NCBI GenBank assembly: GCA_937901285.1
Contig: CALCHI010000584.1
Location: 1 to 18,645 of the forward strand
Origin: UBA8437 sp003445035
GTDB lineage: Bacteria; Planctomycetota; Planctomycetia; Planctomycetales; Planctomycetaceae
Reading direction: 5' to 3'
DNA length: 18,645 bases
Shown here: in pieces, positions 6,671 through 15,070 of the stretch
Layout of the letters: each line of letters begins with the position of its first letter
Numbering within the stretch: position 1 is the first letter of the stretch
The notes under the pieces: generated by a model
What the model saw: only the letters and a program-made list of their open reading frames with translations
Told to the model about the DNA's origin: nothing
Database searches by the model: none
Position numbers and translations under genes: made by a program

Positions 6671-7156
6671 GTGAGCCACTCGCACATGCCTATCAACCAC
6701 CTGTTGCGGAATCTCGAAAATCGAGAACGTCGCACCGGTGACTCCCGTCCGACGTGGCTGGTCGATCTGATCGACCAGGCGGCCGATCTCTTCGAACCTC
6801 TGATGATGAGTGTTTCGCGGGTCGGCTTCGATTGCTGGCCGACCGAGACCGACTGGATGGTCTTCCTGTTCCTGGGCGACACCGAGATCGTCGGGGGCCG
6901 CGACGACGGGCGTCTCGATCCCCTCGACTTCCGCTTCGATCTGCTCGGATTGCTGGACCTGCTCGAGGACGTCCAACAGATCCAGTGGATGGTTCTGCCG
7001 GTCGGCAACGACGCGTCCGACAACGACCGTTCGTTCATCTCGATTATCGCCCATTACCAGGGGCACCCCGTCTCGCTGAGACTGCTCTCGATCGCTCCGG
7101 AAACCGCCGGGCCGGGACTGAGACTGTTCCCCAACGGCGACTCCCAGCCGACCTAG
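6671..7156 (+). CDS. Unidentified 161-residue protein
   Basis: I do not recognise this protein. It is acidic, with no signal peptide or transmembrane segment. A helical first half (VDLIDQAADLFEPLMM) leads to an alternating pattern that looks like a small alpha/beta or beta-sandwich fold (FDCWPTETDWMVFLFLGDTE, then FDLLGLLDLLEDVQQIQW). The ordered hydrophobic pattern and codon use like its neighbours argue that it is a real gene. The start could be GTG 6671 or ATG 6686; neither has a strong ribosome site. It is transcribed away from argB and stands 105 bases before the beta-helix gene, which seems to have its own promoter, so it may be monocistronic. Confidence 0.7.
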   Translation: MSHSHMPINHLLRNLENRERRTGDSRPTWLVDLIDQAADLFEPLMMSVSRVGFDCWPTETDWMVFLFLGDTEIVGGRDDGRLDPLDFRFDLLGLLDLLEDVQQIQWMVLPVGNDASDNDRSFISIIAHYQGHPVSLRLLSIAPETAGPGLRLFPNGDSQPT

Positions 7157-7183
7157 TCACGCCGCCGCCACCGTTTCGGCTGC

Positions 7184-7212
7184 TTGACCCTTTCTGGAGA
7201 CCCTCGTAGGCT
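7184..7212 (+). promoter_or_regulatory. Candidate promoter for the beta-helix protein gene
   Basis: TTGACC (7184-7189) is followed after 17 bases by TAGGCT (7207-7212). The -35 box matches five of six positions and the -10 box three of six. It lies 49 bases upstream of ATG 7262 and after the previous stop. Confidence 0.4.
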
Positions 7213-7261
7213 GCCAACCACCTCACTCAATCCGGTTGGACATTAGCCCGAGGATTTCCCG

Positions 7262-8524
7262 ATGACCCGCTTCCTGCACCGACTGCCGACGATGGGGTTC
7301 GCCCACCTGGTCGCCGTGATCGCCGTCTCAGGTCTGGCCGCTTTGCTACTGGCTCCACTGACGGCCGGCCCTGCCGCCAAGGACACCCTGCCGGGGGCAC
7401 GTCCCGAGATCAACGCCGGACGCTTCCCGACACTCCAGGCCGCTCTCGATGCGATCCCTCCCGAGGGCGGCATCGTCCGTTTACCGCCGGGACACTTCGA
7501 GATCACCAAACCCCTAGTCCTCTCTCGACCCGACGTCACACTCATCGGAGCCGGCACCGCCACTCACATCCACAACGCCAACGTCCAGGGTGAACCGGCC
7601 CTGATCGTTCAGCATCCCGACGGCGAAAAGGTCAAGAGTGCCGACCGGCTGTGGCGGGTGCGTCTGGCCGACTTCCGGTTGACCGGAACGGCCAAGAGCG
7701 GCCACGGCGTGGTGGCTGTCTGGATCAACGAGCTGTTTGTCCAGGGTCTGACCGTCAGCGAGCACGGTGGTGACGGGCTGAGGCTGGATCACTGTTACGA
7801 GGACCCCCGCATCAGCGACAGCCTGATCACCTACAACAAGCAGATAGGACTCAACCTGATCGGCTGCCACGACATCGTCGTTTCCAGCAACCAGTTCGAA
7901 GAGAACAACGATGCGTTGAGCTGCACCGACGGCTTCAATCTCTGCCTGACCGGCAACTGCCTGGACGATCACCTCCGACACGGAGTGATCATCGAGAACA
8001 CCTACGGCTCAGTCGTCTCCGGAAACATGATCGAAGAGTGCCAGGGGTTCGCGGTGATCCTTGATCGGGACTGCTACGGCAACACGATCTCGGCCAACGT
8101 CATTGCCCACAACGGTGGCGGTGTCGATCTCCGCGACGCTCACGGGTGCACGGTCAGCGCCAACACGCTGACCATCATGAAGACGCACGCAGTGCGGATC
8201 GGGCCGGGCAGCGGACGGATCACCGTCACCGGCAACAACTTCTCCAACAGTTACATCGGCGAGGGCGGCATCAAGCGGAGGAAGAACGACGAGGCTGCCG
8301 CGGGGCTGACCCTGGAAGGCACCCGCGACGTCACCGTCAGCGGCAACCTCTTCTCGAGCGTTCGGCCCAAGGCGGTCGCACTCAACGGCCAGCCCAGCCA
8401 TCATGTGCTCTTCGGAGACAACGTGCTGGTCGATGTCTCCAGCGATCACACGAAAATCAAGACCACCGGCACGCTGGTTGTGGCTCCCGCCGCCACTCCA
8501 CCTCAACAGCCACCTCGCCCCTGA
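7262..8524 (+). CDS. Secreted right-handed parallel beta-helix protein
   Basis: The 420-residue protein starts with an export signal or membrane anchor at about residues 12-35 and is likely extracytoplasmic. RFPTLQAALDAIPPEGGIV, then RLPPGHFEI and LSRPDVTLIGAG, is the opening of pectate-lyase-like/NosD-like beta-helix proteins. Then follow repeated coil units such as VSEHGGDGLRLDHC, ISDSLITYNKQIGLNLIGC, VVSSNQFEENN, VVSGNMIEECQG, TISANVIAHNGGGVDLRD, CTVSANTLTI and VTVSGNLFSS, typical of PbH1 repeats. Such folds occur in polysaccharide lyases, epimerases and glycoside hydrolases; I see no specific catalytic signature, so activity is open. ATG 7262 has GAGGA seven bases upstream. The C-terminus ends in a Pro-rich tail (TPPQQPPRP). 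tadA starts 34 bases later. Confidence 0.85.
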   Translation: MTRFLHRLPTMGFAHLVAVIAVSGLAALLLAPLTAGPAAKDTLPGARPEINAGRFPTLQAALDAIPPEGGIVRLPPGHFEITKPLVLSRPDVTLIGAGTATHIHNANVQGEPALIVQHPDGEKVKSADRLWRVRLADFRLTGTAKSGHGVVAVWINELFVQGLTVSEHGGDGLRLDHCYEDPRISDSLITYNKQIGLNLIGCHDIVVSSNQFEENNDALSCTDGFNLCLTGNCLDDHLRHGVIIENTYGSVVSGNMIEECQGFAVILDRDCYGNTISANVIAHNGGGVDLRDAHGCTVSANTLTIMKTHAVRIGPGSGRITVTGNNFSNSYIGEGGIKRRKNDEAAAGLTLEGTRDVTVSGNLFSSVRPKAVALNGQPSHHVLFGDNVLVDVSSDHTKIKTTGTLVVAPAATPPQQPPRP

Positions 8525-8558
8525 TCTCCACTCACCCCGCATCCCGGCCACCAATTCC

Positions 8559-9050
8559 ATGTCCACTGATTTTCACGGCAACATGCTGCAGCCACACGAT
8601 TACTGGATGAGACTGGCTCTCGCCCAGGCCCGGGCCGCGTTCGAAAAAGACGAGGTGCCGGTGGGTGCGGTGGTGGTTCACCAGGACAAGGTGATCGCCG
8701 AGGCGTACAACCAGCGGGAGATGCTCAACGACCCAACGGCCCACGCCGAGATGATCGCGATCACACAGGCGGCCGAAGCCCTCGGCGATTGGCGACTGGC
8801 CGACTGCACGCTCTATGTCACGCTCGAACCCTGCCCGATGTGCGCGGGAGCCATCGTCCAGGCACGCCTGCCGACGGTGATCTTCGGAGCCACCGATCCC
8901 AAGGCCGGAGGATGCCAGTCGCTGTACCGCATTCCCAACGACGAGCGGCTCAATCACCGGTCGATCGTCATCGGCGGCGTGCTCGAACACGAATGCAGCA
9001 CGATCCTCAGCGAGTTCTTCCAGATGCAGCGGGACCTGGGGAAGAAGTAG
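8559..9050 (+). CDS. tadA: tRNA-specific adenosine deaminase
   Basis: TadA converts A34 to inosine in the tRNA-Arg(ACG) anticodon. From ATG 8559 the protein has 163 residues, normal for the family. The zinc site is complete: HAEM (His62, catalytic Glu64) and PCPMCAG (Cys92, Cys95). VPVGAVVV, DPTAHAEMIAI, LADCTLYVTLEPCPMCAGAI, FGATDPKAG and the late ERLNHRSIVIGGVL favour TadA over guanine or cytosine deaminases. The frame is open further upstream into the beta-helix gene, but similarity begins near residue 12. ATG 8583 is an alternative start; neither has a clear ribosome site. Confidence 0.92.
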   Translation: MSTDFHGNMLQPHDYWMRLALAQARAAFEKDEVPVGAVVVHQDKVIAEAYNQREMLNDPTAHAEMIAITQAAEALGDWRLADCTLYVTLEPCPMCAGAIVQARLPTVIFGATDPKAGGCQSLYRIPNDERLNHRSIVIGGVLEHECSTILSEFFQMQRDLGKK

Positions 9051-9116
9051 CGGCTTCCCGGCAAAGCGTCGCAAGTTCCCGCCGTCGCGGGGCGCTGTTA
9101 GAGTGGATCTCTCGCC

Positions 9117-9716
<600 letters not shown>

Positions 9717-9723
9717 ACGTCCC

Positions 9724-10941
9724 ATGCTCACCGTCGACCAGGCCCTGGCCGCCATCGAATCGCACGTGCAACCCGGACCGACCGAGTCGGTTCCGCTGGC
9801 CGAGGCTCTCGGTCGTGTCCTCGCCCAGACAATCGACAGCGACATCGACTCGCCCCCCTTCGACAAGGCCCTGATGGACGGCTTCGCCGTACGGGCCGAC
9901 GATGTCGCCGACGGGACGGCACGACTGACGGTCATCGAAGAGGTGACCGCCGGACAGGTCGCCGGCAAAACGGTCGCCTCCGGGCAGGCGATCCAGATCA
10001 TGACCGGGGCCCCGATGCCCGATGGTGCCGACGCGGTGGTGAGAGTCGAGGACACGCAGACCGAAAACGACGGACAGCAGGTGGTCGTCTCGATCGACAC
10101 CCAACCGGTCACCGTCGGCCAGGACATGATCCGGCGAGCGACCGCAATGCGACGGGGTGATACCGTGATGCCGGCCGGACGCCAGCTCAGGCCCCAGGAA
10201 CTTGGGTTGCTTGCCGAACTCGGACAACACTCTCTCACCGTTCATCGGCGGGTGCGGGTCGGAGTGCTCGCCACCGGAGACGAACTGGTCGCCATCGATC
10301 AACAGCCCGGTGCCGGGCAGATCCGCAACTCGAACGAGACCATGCTCGCCGCACAGGTCCGGGCCTGTGGCGGCGAGGCCGTCGAACTGGGCATCGCCCG
10401 CGACACCCCCGAAGACCTCTCGCAACACATCGCCGCGGGACTCGACTGCGACGTCCTGCTGCTCTCCGGAGGCGTCTCTGCCGGCCGACTCGATCTCGTA
10501 CCGGCACAACTCGAAGCCGCCGGCGTCGCCGAAGTGTTCCACAAGGTGAAGGTCAAACCGGGCAAACCGGTGTGGTTCGGCACCTCCGAGCACGCCATCG
10601 TATTCGGCTTGCCGGGCAATCCGGTCAGTAGTATGGTCTGCTTCGAGTTGTTCGTTCGCACCGCGCTTCGAAGACTCGCCGGACTCGCCCCCGCACCACC
10701 CACCCCCTCGGCCGCTCGCCTGGCCGTTGATTTCGAGTTTCGCGGGGACCGGCCGACTTACTTTCCCAGCCAACTCGATGACCACCCCGACGGACCACGT
10801 GTCGCCCCCGTCGACTGGCACGGATCCTCGGACCTCCGCAGCACCGCCGATGCCAACGCCATGATCCACTTCCCCGCAGGGGACCGGGCCTACCAGGCCG
10901 ACCAGTGGGTTGAAGTGTTCCCGTGGGCCGGACGCTGCTGA
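9724..10941 (+). CDS. moeA: Molybdopterin molybdotransferase
   Basis: MoeA inserts molybdate into adenylylated molybdopterin to form the molybdenum cofactor. The 405-residue protein is full-length. It shows the family order: PPFDKALMDGFAVRADD near 44-60, IQIMTGAPMPDGADAVVRVED near 90-110, VGVLATGDELV near 179-189, IRNSNETMLAAQV near 200-212, LLLSGGVSAGRLD near 245-257, VKVKPGKPVWFG at 275-286 and VFGLPGNPVSSMVCFELF near 293-310. The GVSAGRLD loop differs slightly from the usual GVSxGxxD by residue choice only. The start ATG 9724 is close behind pabA. No other molybdenum-cofactor gene or molybdoenzyme is in the window. Confidence 0.95.
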   Translation: MLTVDQALAAIESHVQPGPTESVPLAEALGRVLAQTIDSDIDSPPFDKALMDGFAVRADDVADGTARLTVIEEVTAGQVAGKTVASGQAIQIMTGAPMPDGADAVVRVEDTQTENDGQQVVVSIDTQPVTVGQDMIRRATAMRRGDTVMPAGRQLRPQELGLLAELGQHSLTVHRRVRVGVLATGDELVAIDQQPGAGQIRNSNETMLAAQVRACGGEAVELGIARDTPEDLSQHIAAGLDCDVLLLSGGVSAGRLDLVPAQLEAAGVAEVFHKVKVKPGKPVWFGTSEHAIVFGLPGNPVSSMVCFELFVRTALRRLAGLAPAPPTPSAARLAVDFEFRGDRPTYFPSQLDDHPDGPRVAPVDWHGSSDLRSTADANAMIHFPAGDRAYQADQWVEVFPWAGRC

Positions 10942-10998
10942 GTCCAACACGATCAGACCACATCCCCACCGCCCGGGCTCCATGGAAGGACCGGCTCG

Positions 10999-12843
10999 AT
11001 GTCCACAACCGAGCCCACCACGACGCCCGGCCTGACCCCACGGGCCGCCTGGACGGCCGGAGCTGCCTCGGCGCTGCTCACCTGGGCCGCGTTCTTTCCC
11101 TTCGATTGGGGCGTCCTCGGATGGATCGCTCCCGTCCCGCTCGTCGTGCTCGTCCGGCTCCGTGTCCCCCCCCCTCGACTCTACCTCCCGCTTTACCTGA
11201 CCACCCTGGTGGGCACCGCCGCATCGCTGCAATGGATGCGGCTCGGCGACACCTGGATGATCCCCGCCTGGCTCTCCCTGTCGGTCTATCTTTCCGTCTA
11301 CGCGCCGCTGCTGGTCGCCGTCGCCCGAACCGCGGTCCACCGTTTCGGAGTCCCGATCGGAGTGGCCGTCCCGCTGGGCTGGGTCGCCACCGAGTACGCG
11401 CGGGCCCACGTCATGACCGGCCTGGCGTGGTACTTCCTGGGGCACACGCAATACCGTTTTGTCGAGCTGATCCAGGTCAGTGACCTGGTCGGTGCCTACG
11501 GCGTCAGTTTCCTGGTCGCACTCGCCGCGACCGCTCTCGCCGTGGCCCTTCCCGCAGGCTGGCTGTCCCGCTGCGGATGGTGGCCTGCCGACGAGGTGAA
11601 CCCCACGACATCCGGATCGCGGCGGCAACCGGCAGCAACGATCGTCGCCGCCATCGTGTTGATCGGGCTGGCGCTGGGATACGGGACCCTGAGACGTGGC
11701 CAGGCCAGGTTCACCTCGGGACCGCGCGTCGCCCTGGTGCAGGGCAACTTCACCTCGTCGTTGAAGCACGACCCCGAAGCGTTCGCCAACATCTACCGGG
11801 TCCACCGCAGGCTGACGGGGCTGGCCGTGCAGGAACAGCCCGACGTGATCGTGTGGCCCGAGACGATGTTCCGCTATCCGCTGCTGGAGGCCGCCGAGGG
11901 GCTCGACGATGAACAACTCAGGGAGGTCGCGCCGAAGATTCCTCCCGGCGAGTGGAGCAAGACCGACGTCCGCGACCTGCTTGGAGACCTCGCCGCCGAA
12001 TCGGGAGCCGGTCTCATCGTGGGGCTCGAACGGTTCCAGGCCGACCGCGAGCAACTCCGCGTTTTCAACTCGGCTGTCCTGGTCCAACCCGGCAACGGCC
12101 TGGCCGCCGACTACGACAAGCTCCACCGCGTTCCCTTCGGAGAATACATCCCGTTCGCCGACACGCTGCCCTGGCTCCACCACCTCACCCCCTTCCCTTC
12201 CGATTTCGGCATTTCTGCCGGCAACTCCGCGACCGTGTTCCAGCACGGCGATTGGCACTTCGCCCCATTGATCTGTTTCGAGGACACCGTGCCACACCTG
12301 GTCCGCGGAGTTGTTGCCGGAGCCAGGCAACAGAAACGGGCTCCGGATGTGCTGGTCAACCTGACCAACGACGGCTGGTTCCACGGATCCAGTGAACTCG
12401 ATCAGCACCTGGTCACCGCCGTGTTCCGATCGGTCGAATGCCGCACGCCGATGGTCCGAGCGGTCAACACGGGAATCTCGGCGATCATCGATGGCGACGG
12501 AGTGATCCGGACACCGACGATCTTCATCGACGGTGATGCGGAAATCGCACTGGAAACGGCCGCGAGAGATCCGTCGCTGAGTGACGTGGAGCGGGAGGAG
12601 CGAAAAAAGAGCATCGAACAGTTGCGCCGCACCGGACACCGTAACCCGATGACCGGCCGCTGGCGGAGGCAACTCAACGCCGTGCTGGTCGACGTCGTCC
12701 CCCTCGACTCACGGCAGAGTCTCTACGTCCGCACCGGCGACTGGTTCGCCGCATTGTGCCTGCTGGCCTCGATGGTGATCATCGTTGCCGGACTCTCCGG
12801 AGCCTGGCGGCGGCGCCGTCGGGCGACCACCGGCGACCAGTGA
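10999..12843 (+). CDS. lnt: Apolipoprotein N-acyltransferase
   Basis: Lnt adds the third acyl chain to the N-terminal Cys of lipoproteins in the inner membrane. The 614-residue protein starts with hydrophobic helices covering about residues 15-230, including the conserved YARAHVMTGLAWYFLGHTQY and LVGAYGVSFLV segments. The nitrilase-like domain follows with a complete triad: Glu288 in VWPET, Lys374 in YDKLHRVPFGEY and Cys426 in LICFED. NLTNDGWF at 454-461 and a closing transmembrane helix near 582-601 complete it. It is about 100 residues longer than the E. coli enzyme: an acidic insert lies near 295-325 and a charged one near 520-557, both on the nitrilase domain. AAGGA lies nine bases before ATG 10999. 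Confidence 0.95.
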   Translation: MSTTEPTTTPGLTPRAAWTAGAASALLTWAAFFPFDWGVLGWIAPVPLVVLVRLRVPPPRLYLPLYLTTLVGTAASLQWMRLGDTWMIPAWLSLSVYLSVYAPLLVAVARTAVHRFGVPIGVAVPLGWVATEYARAHVMTGLAWYFLGHTQYRFVELIQVSDLVGAYGVSFLVALAATALAVALPAGWLSRCGWWPADEVNPTTSGSRRQPAATIVAAIVLIGLALGYGTLRRGQARFTSGPRVALVQGNFTSSLKHDPEAFANIYRVHRRLTGLAVQEQPDVIVWPETMFRYPLLEAAEGLDDEQLREVAPKIPPGEWSKTDVRDLLGDLAAESGAGLIVGLERFQADREQLRVFNSAVLVQPGNGLAADYDKLHRVPFGEYIPFADTLPWLHHLTPFPSDFGISAGNSATVFQHGDWHFAPLICFEDTVPHLVRGVVAGARQQKRAPDVLVNLTNDGWFHGSSELDQHLVTAVFRSVECRTPMVRAVNTGISAIIDGDGVIRTPTIFIDGDAEIALETAARDPSLSDVEREERKKSIEQLRRTGHRNPMTGRWRRQLNAVLVDVVPLDSRQSLYVRTGDWFAALCLLASMVIIVAGLSGAWRRRRRATTGDQ

Positions 12844-12888
12844 ACCAACCACACCCGGTGGCCCATGACGGTCCCCCGGGTTGGCTCG

Positions 12889-12897
12889 TGCTATCAT
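12889..12897 (+). promoter_or_regulatory. Extended -10 promoter candidate for obg
   Basis: TG-C-TATCAT forms an extended -10 element matching five of six positions, about 30 bases before ATG 12927. No good -35 is seen, which is normal for extended -10 promoters. It lies in the 83-base gap after lnt. Confidence 0.4.
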
Positions 12898-12926
12898 GGG
12901 GGCTCCTCCTCTCGAGATCTCTCCGC

Positions 12927-13925
12927 ATGTTCCTCGACCGCGTCACGATCCACTGCCTGGCCGGCGACGGCGGAAGCGGCTCCATGAGCTTCCGGCGAGA
13001 GGCCCACATTCCACGGGGTGGGCCTAACGGAGGCGACGGTGGCCGCGGCGGTCACGTGATCATCCGGGCCGAGGAGAACATCGGCAGCCTGGCGGCTCTG
13101 TCCGGCCACCACCACTGGCGAGCCGAACGCGGTCAGCACGGGCAGGGACAACTCAAAACCGGACGCTCGGGAGAGGACGCCATCATCAACGTCCCGCCGG
13201 GGACCCTGGTTCGAGACGCCAGACGCGGACATCTGCTCAAGGATCTCGTCGAGCCGGGCGAACAGGTCATCGTGGCCAGGGGGGGCAAGGGGGGACAGGG
13301 GAACAAGAGATTCGCCACAGCCACCAATCGAGCGCCCCGGGAATTCGAGGACGGTGGCGTGGGCGAGGAACGCCGGGTCCTGCTCGAACTGAAACTGATC
13401 GCCGACGTCGGCCTGATCGGCAAGCCGAATGCGGGAAAGTCGACACTGCTGAGCCGTCTCTCACGGGCCAATCCCGAAATCGCCAACTACCCGTTCACGA
13501 CCAAGTACCCCAATCTCGGACTCGTCCGCGTCGACATCGACAACCAGTTCGTCGTCGCCGACATCCCCGGGCTGATCGAAGGCGCCCACCAGGGCGTGGG
13601 ACTGGGACACGAGTTCCTCAGGCACGTCGAACGGACACGGGTGCTGGTCCACCTGGTCGAACCCGAGCCAATGGATCAGACCGACCCGCTCGAGAATTAC
13701 CTGTCGATTCGTGACGAGCTCAGGCTCTACAACCCCGAACTGGCCCTTCGGCCTGAACTGGTCGTCATCACCAAGTGCGAACTGCCAACCGCCGACACGG
13801 CCGCCTCGCGACTCGACGAGGCGCTCGAGGTCCCCGTCCGAAGAATTTCGGCCGTCACCGGCACCGGGCTCGGTGAACTGATCGGAGCCACGCTTGGGGC
13901 ACTGACGGAGTCCGAACTGACATGA
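12927..13925 (+). CDS. obg: Obg-family GTPase without C-terminal domain
   Basis: Obg is an essential GTPase acting in late 50S ribosomal subunit assembly. From ATG 12927 the protein has 332 residues. The Gly-rich Obg domain covers 1-155 (VTIHCLAGDGGSGSMSFRRE, PRGGPNGGDGGRGG, VARGGKGGQGNKRFATATN). The G domain follows: G1 GKPNAGKST at 165-173, PFTT at 189-192, G3 DIPGLIEGAH at 212-221 and G5 SAV at 308-310. The G4 motif reads TKCE at 282-285 instead of NKxD, so the guanine-binding Asp is Glu. It stops right after the G domain, with no OCT domain. The frame stays open upstream, but similarity starts at MFLDRVTI. The TGA overlaps the next ATG (ATGA). Confidence 0.95.
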   Translation: MFLDRVTIHCLAGDGGSGSMSFRREAHIPRGGPNGGDGGRGGHVIIRAEENIGSLAALSGHHHWRAERGQHGQGQLKTGRSGEDAIINVPPGTLVRDARRGHLLKDLVEPGEQVIVARGGKGGQGNKRFATATNRAPREFEDGGVGEERRVLLELKLIADVGLIGKPNAGKSTLLSRLSRANPEIANYPFTTKYPNLGLVRVDIDNQFVVADIPGLIEGAHQGVGLGHEFLRHVERTRVLVHLVEPEPMDQTDPLENYLSIRDELRLYNPELALRPELVVITKCELPTADTAASRLDEALEVPVRRISAVTGTGLGELIGATLGALTESELT

Positions 13926-15058
13926 CCAGCTTCGAATACTCCAAGTGGGACGGATCCCAGGAATTCACACCGCAGTCGGCCGACAGGATCTTCGACCAGA
14001 TCGGTGAGCACCTGCTCGACTACGGAGAACACCTGCTGCCCAACCTCGAGGACTGGGAAGAGGAGCATCCGGAGGTGATCGAGATGCTCATCAAGCGGGG
14101 ACTGGTCGAGAAGGACGAGGAGGGCCGGTTTCATATCACGCCGCGGGGAGTGCGACGGGTCGAGAACAAGGCGCTCGAGGAACTGTTTCTGCTGGGCGAA
14201 AAGGGACAACTGGGCAAACACGACACGGCGAACCGGGGACCCGGCGAAACCAAGCACGAAGAATCCCGTCCCTACGAGTACGGCGACCCCGTTTCGAACC
14301 TCGACCTCCACGGCACGCTTCGAAATGCCCTGGCCCGGCAGGGTGGTGGGACCCCCGTCGGGATCACCAACGACGACCTCGAAGTCTACGACACCGAGTA
14401 CCAGGCCGCGTGTGCCACCGTGGTGCTGCTGGACATGTCCGGAAGCATGTCCCGCTTCGGCAAGTTCGGACAGGCCAAGAAAGTTGCCCTGGCGATGAAC
14501 TCGCTGGTCCGAGATCGCTACCGCGGGGACTTCCTGCAGGTGGTGGGCTTCTACACCTACGCCACACCGCTTTCCGAACGTGAACTCCTCTACTCGGCTC
14601 CCAAGCCCGTCAGCATCTTCGACCCCCGGGTCCACCTCAGGATTCCACTCGACAATCCCCCATCCTTCGTGCCCGAGCACTTCACCAACATCCAGGCCGG
14701 ACTCCAGTTCGCACGCCGCATACTCCGTCGGCAACCGGCTCAGAACAAGCAGATCATCACGATCACCGATGGCGAACCGACTGCCCATGTCGAGGGCCGC
14801 GAGGTGGTGCTGATCTATCCACCTGCGGAAAAAACTGCCCGGATCACGCTCCAGGAAGTCCGGCGGTGTTCCAACGAGGGCATCCACCTGGCCAGCTTCG
14901 CCCTGATCGAAGACTACTTCTACCTCGACCTGGTCAACTTCGTCGAACAAATGGCCCGCGTCTCGGGTGGCGTCGCCGCCTACTGCAACGCGGACGACCT
15001 GGGCAACATGATCATCGACAGCTTCGTCGCCGGTCGCCGACGACGACGAGCGATGTGA
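13922..15058 (+). CDS. VWA-domain protein, CoxE/COG4867-like
   Basis: The 378-residue protein has an N-terminal helical part (1-95) with VTPRG-like motif ITPRGVRRVENKALEELF near 72-89, a linker with RPYEYGDPVSNLDLHGTLRNA near 116-136, and a C-terminal von Willebrand A domain from about 165. The metal-ion site looks complete: DMSGSMS (Asp171, Ser173, Ser175), Thr255 in HFTNIQ, and Asp283 in TITDGEPT. The layout resembles actinobacterial VWA proteins paired with MoxR/Mg-chelatase-like AAA+ ATPases, which remodel protein complexes. That is from memory of the family; no such ATPase is in this window. It overlaps obg by four bases, so the two are probably translated together. No signal peptide, so cytoplasmic. 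Confidence 0.85.
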   Translation: MTSFEYSKWDGSQEFTPQSADRIFDQIGEHLLDYGEHLLPNLEDWEEEHPEVIEMLIKRGLVEKDEEGRFHITPRGVRRVENKALEELFLLGEKGQLGKHDTANRGPGETKHEESRPYEYGDPVSNLDLHGTLRNALARQGGGTPVGITNDDLEVYDTEYQAACATVVLLDMSGSMSRFGKFGQAKKVALAMNSLVRDRYRGDFLQVVGFYTYATPLSERELLYSAPKPVSIFDPRVHLRIPLDNPPSFVPEHFTNIQAGLQFARRILRRQPAQNKQIITITDGEPTAHVEGREVVLIYPPAEKTARITLQEVRRCSNEGIHLASFALIEDYFYLDLVNFVEQMARVSGGVAAYCNADDLGNMIIDSFVAGRRRRRAM

Positions 15059-15070
15059 CACACCCCTCTC

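Noticed and set aside
12845..12884. CCAACC...GGTTGG inverted repeat after lnt as a terminator
   Set aside because: Arms are six bases with a long interior containing mismatches, and no T-run follows.
12756..12926. 57-codon upstream extension of obg overlapping lnt
   Set aside because: Obg proteins start at the MFLDRVTI position; the extension shares sequence with the lnt 3' end and is not protein-like.
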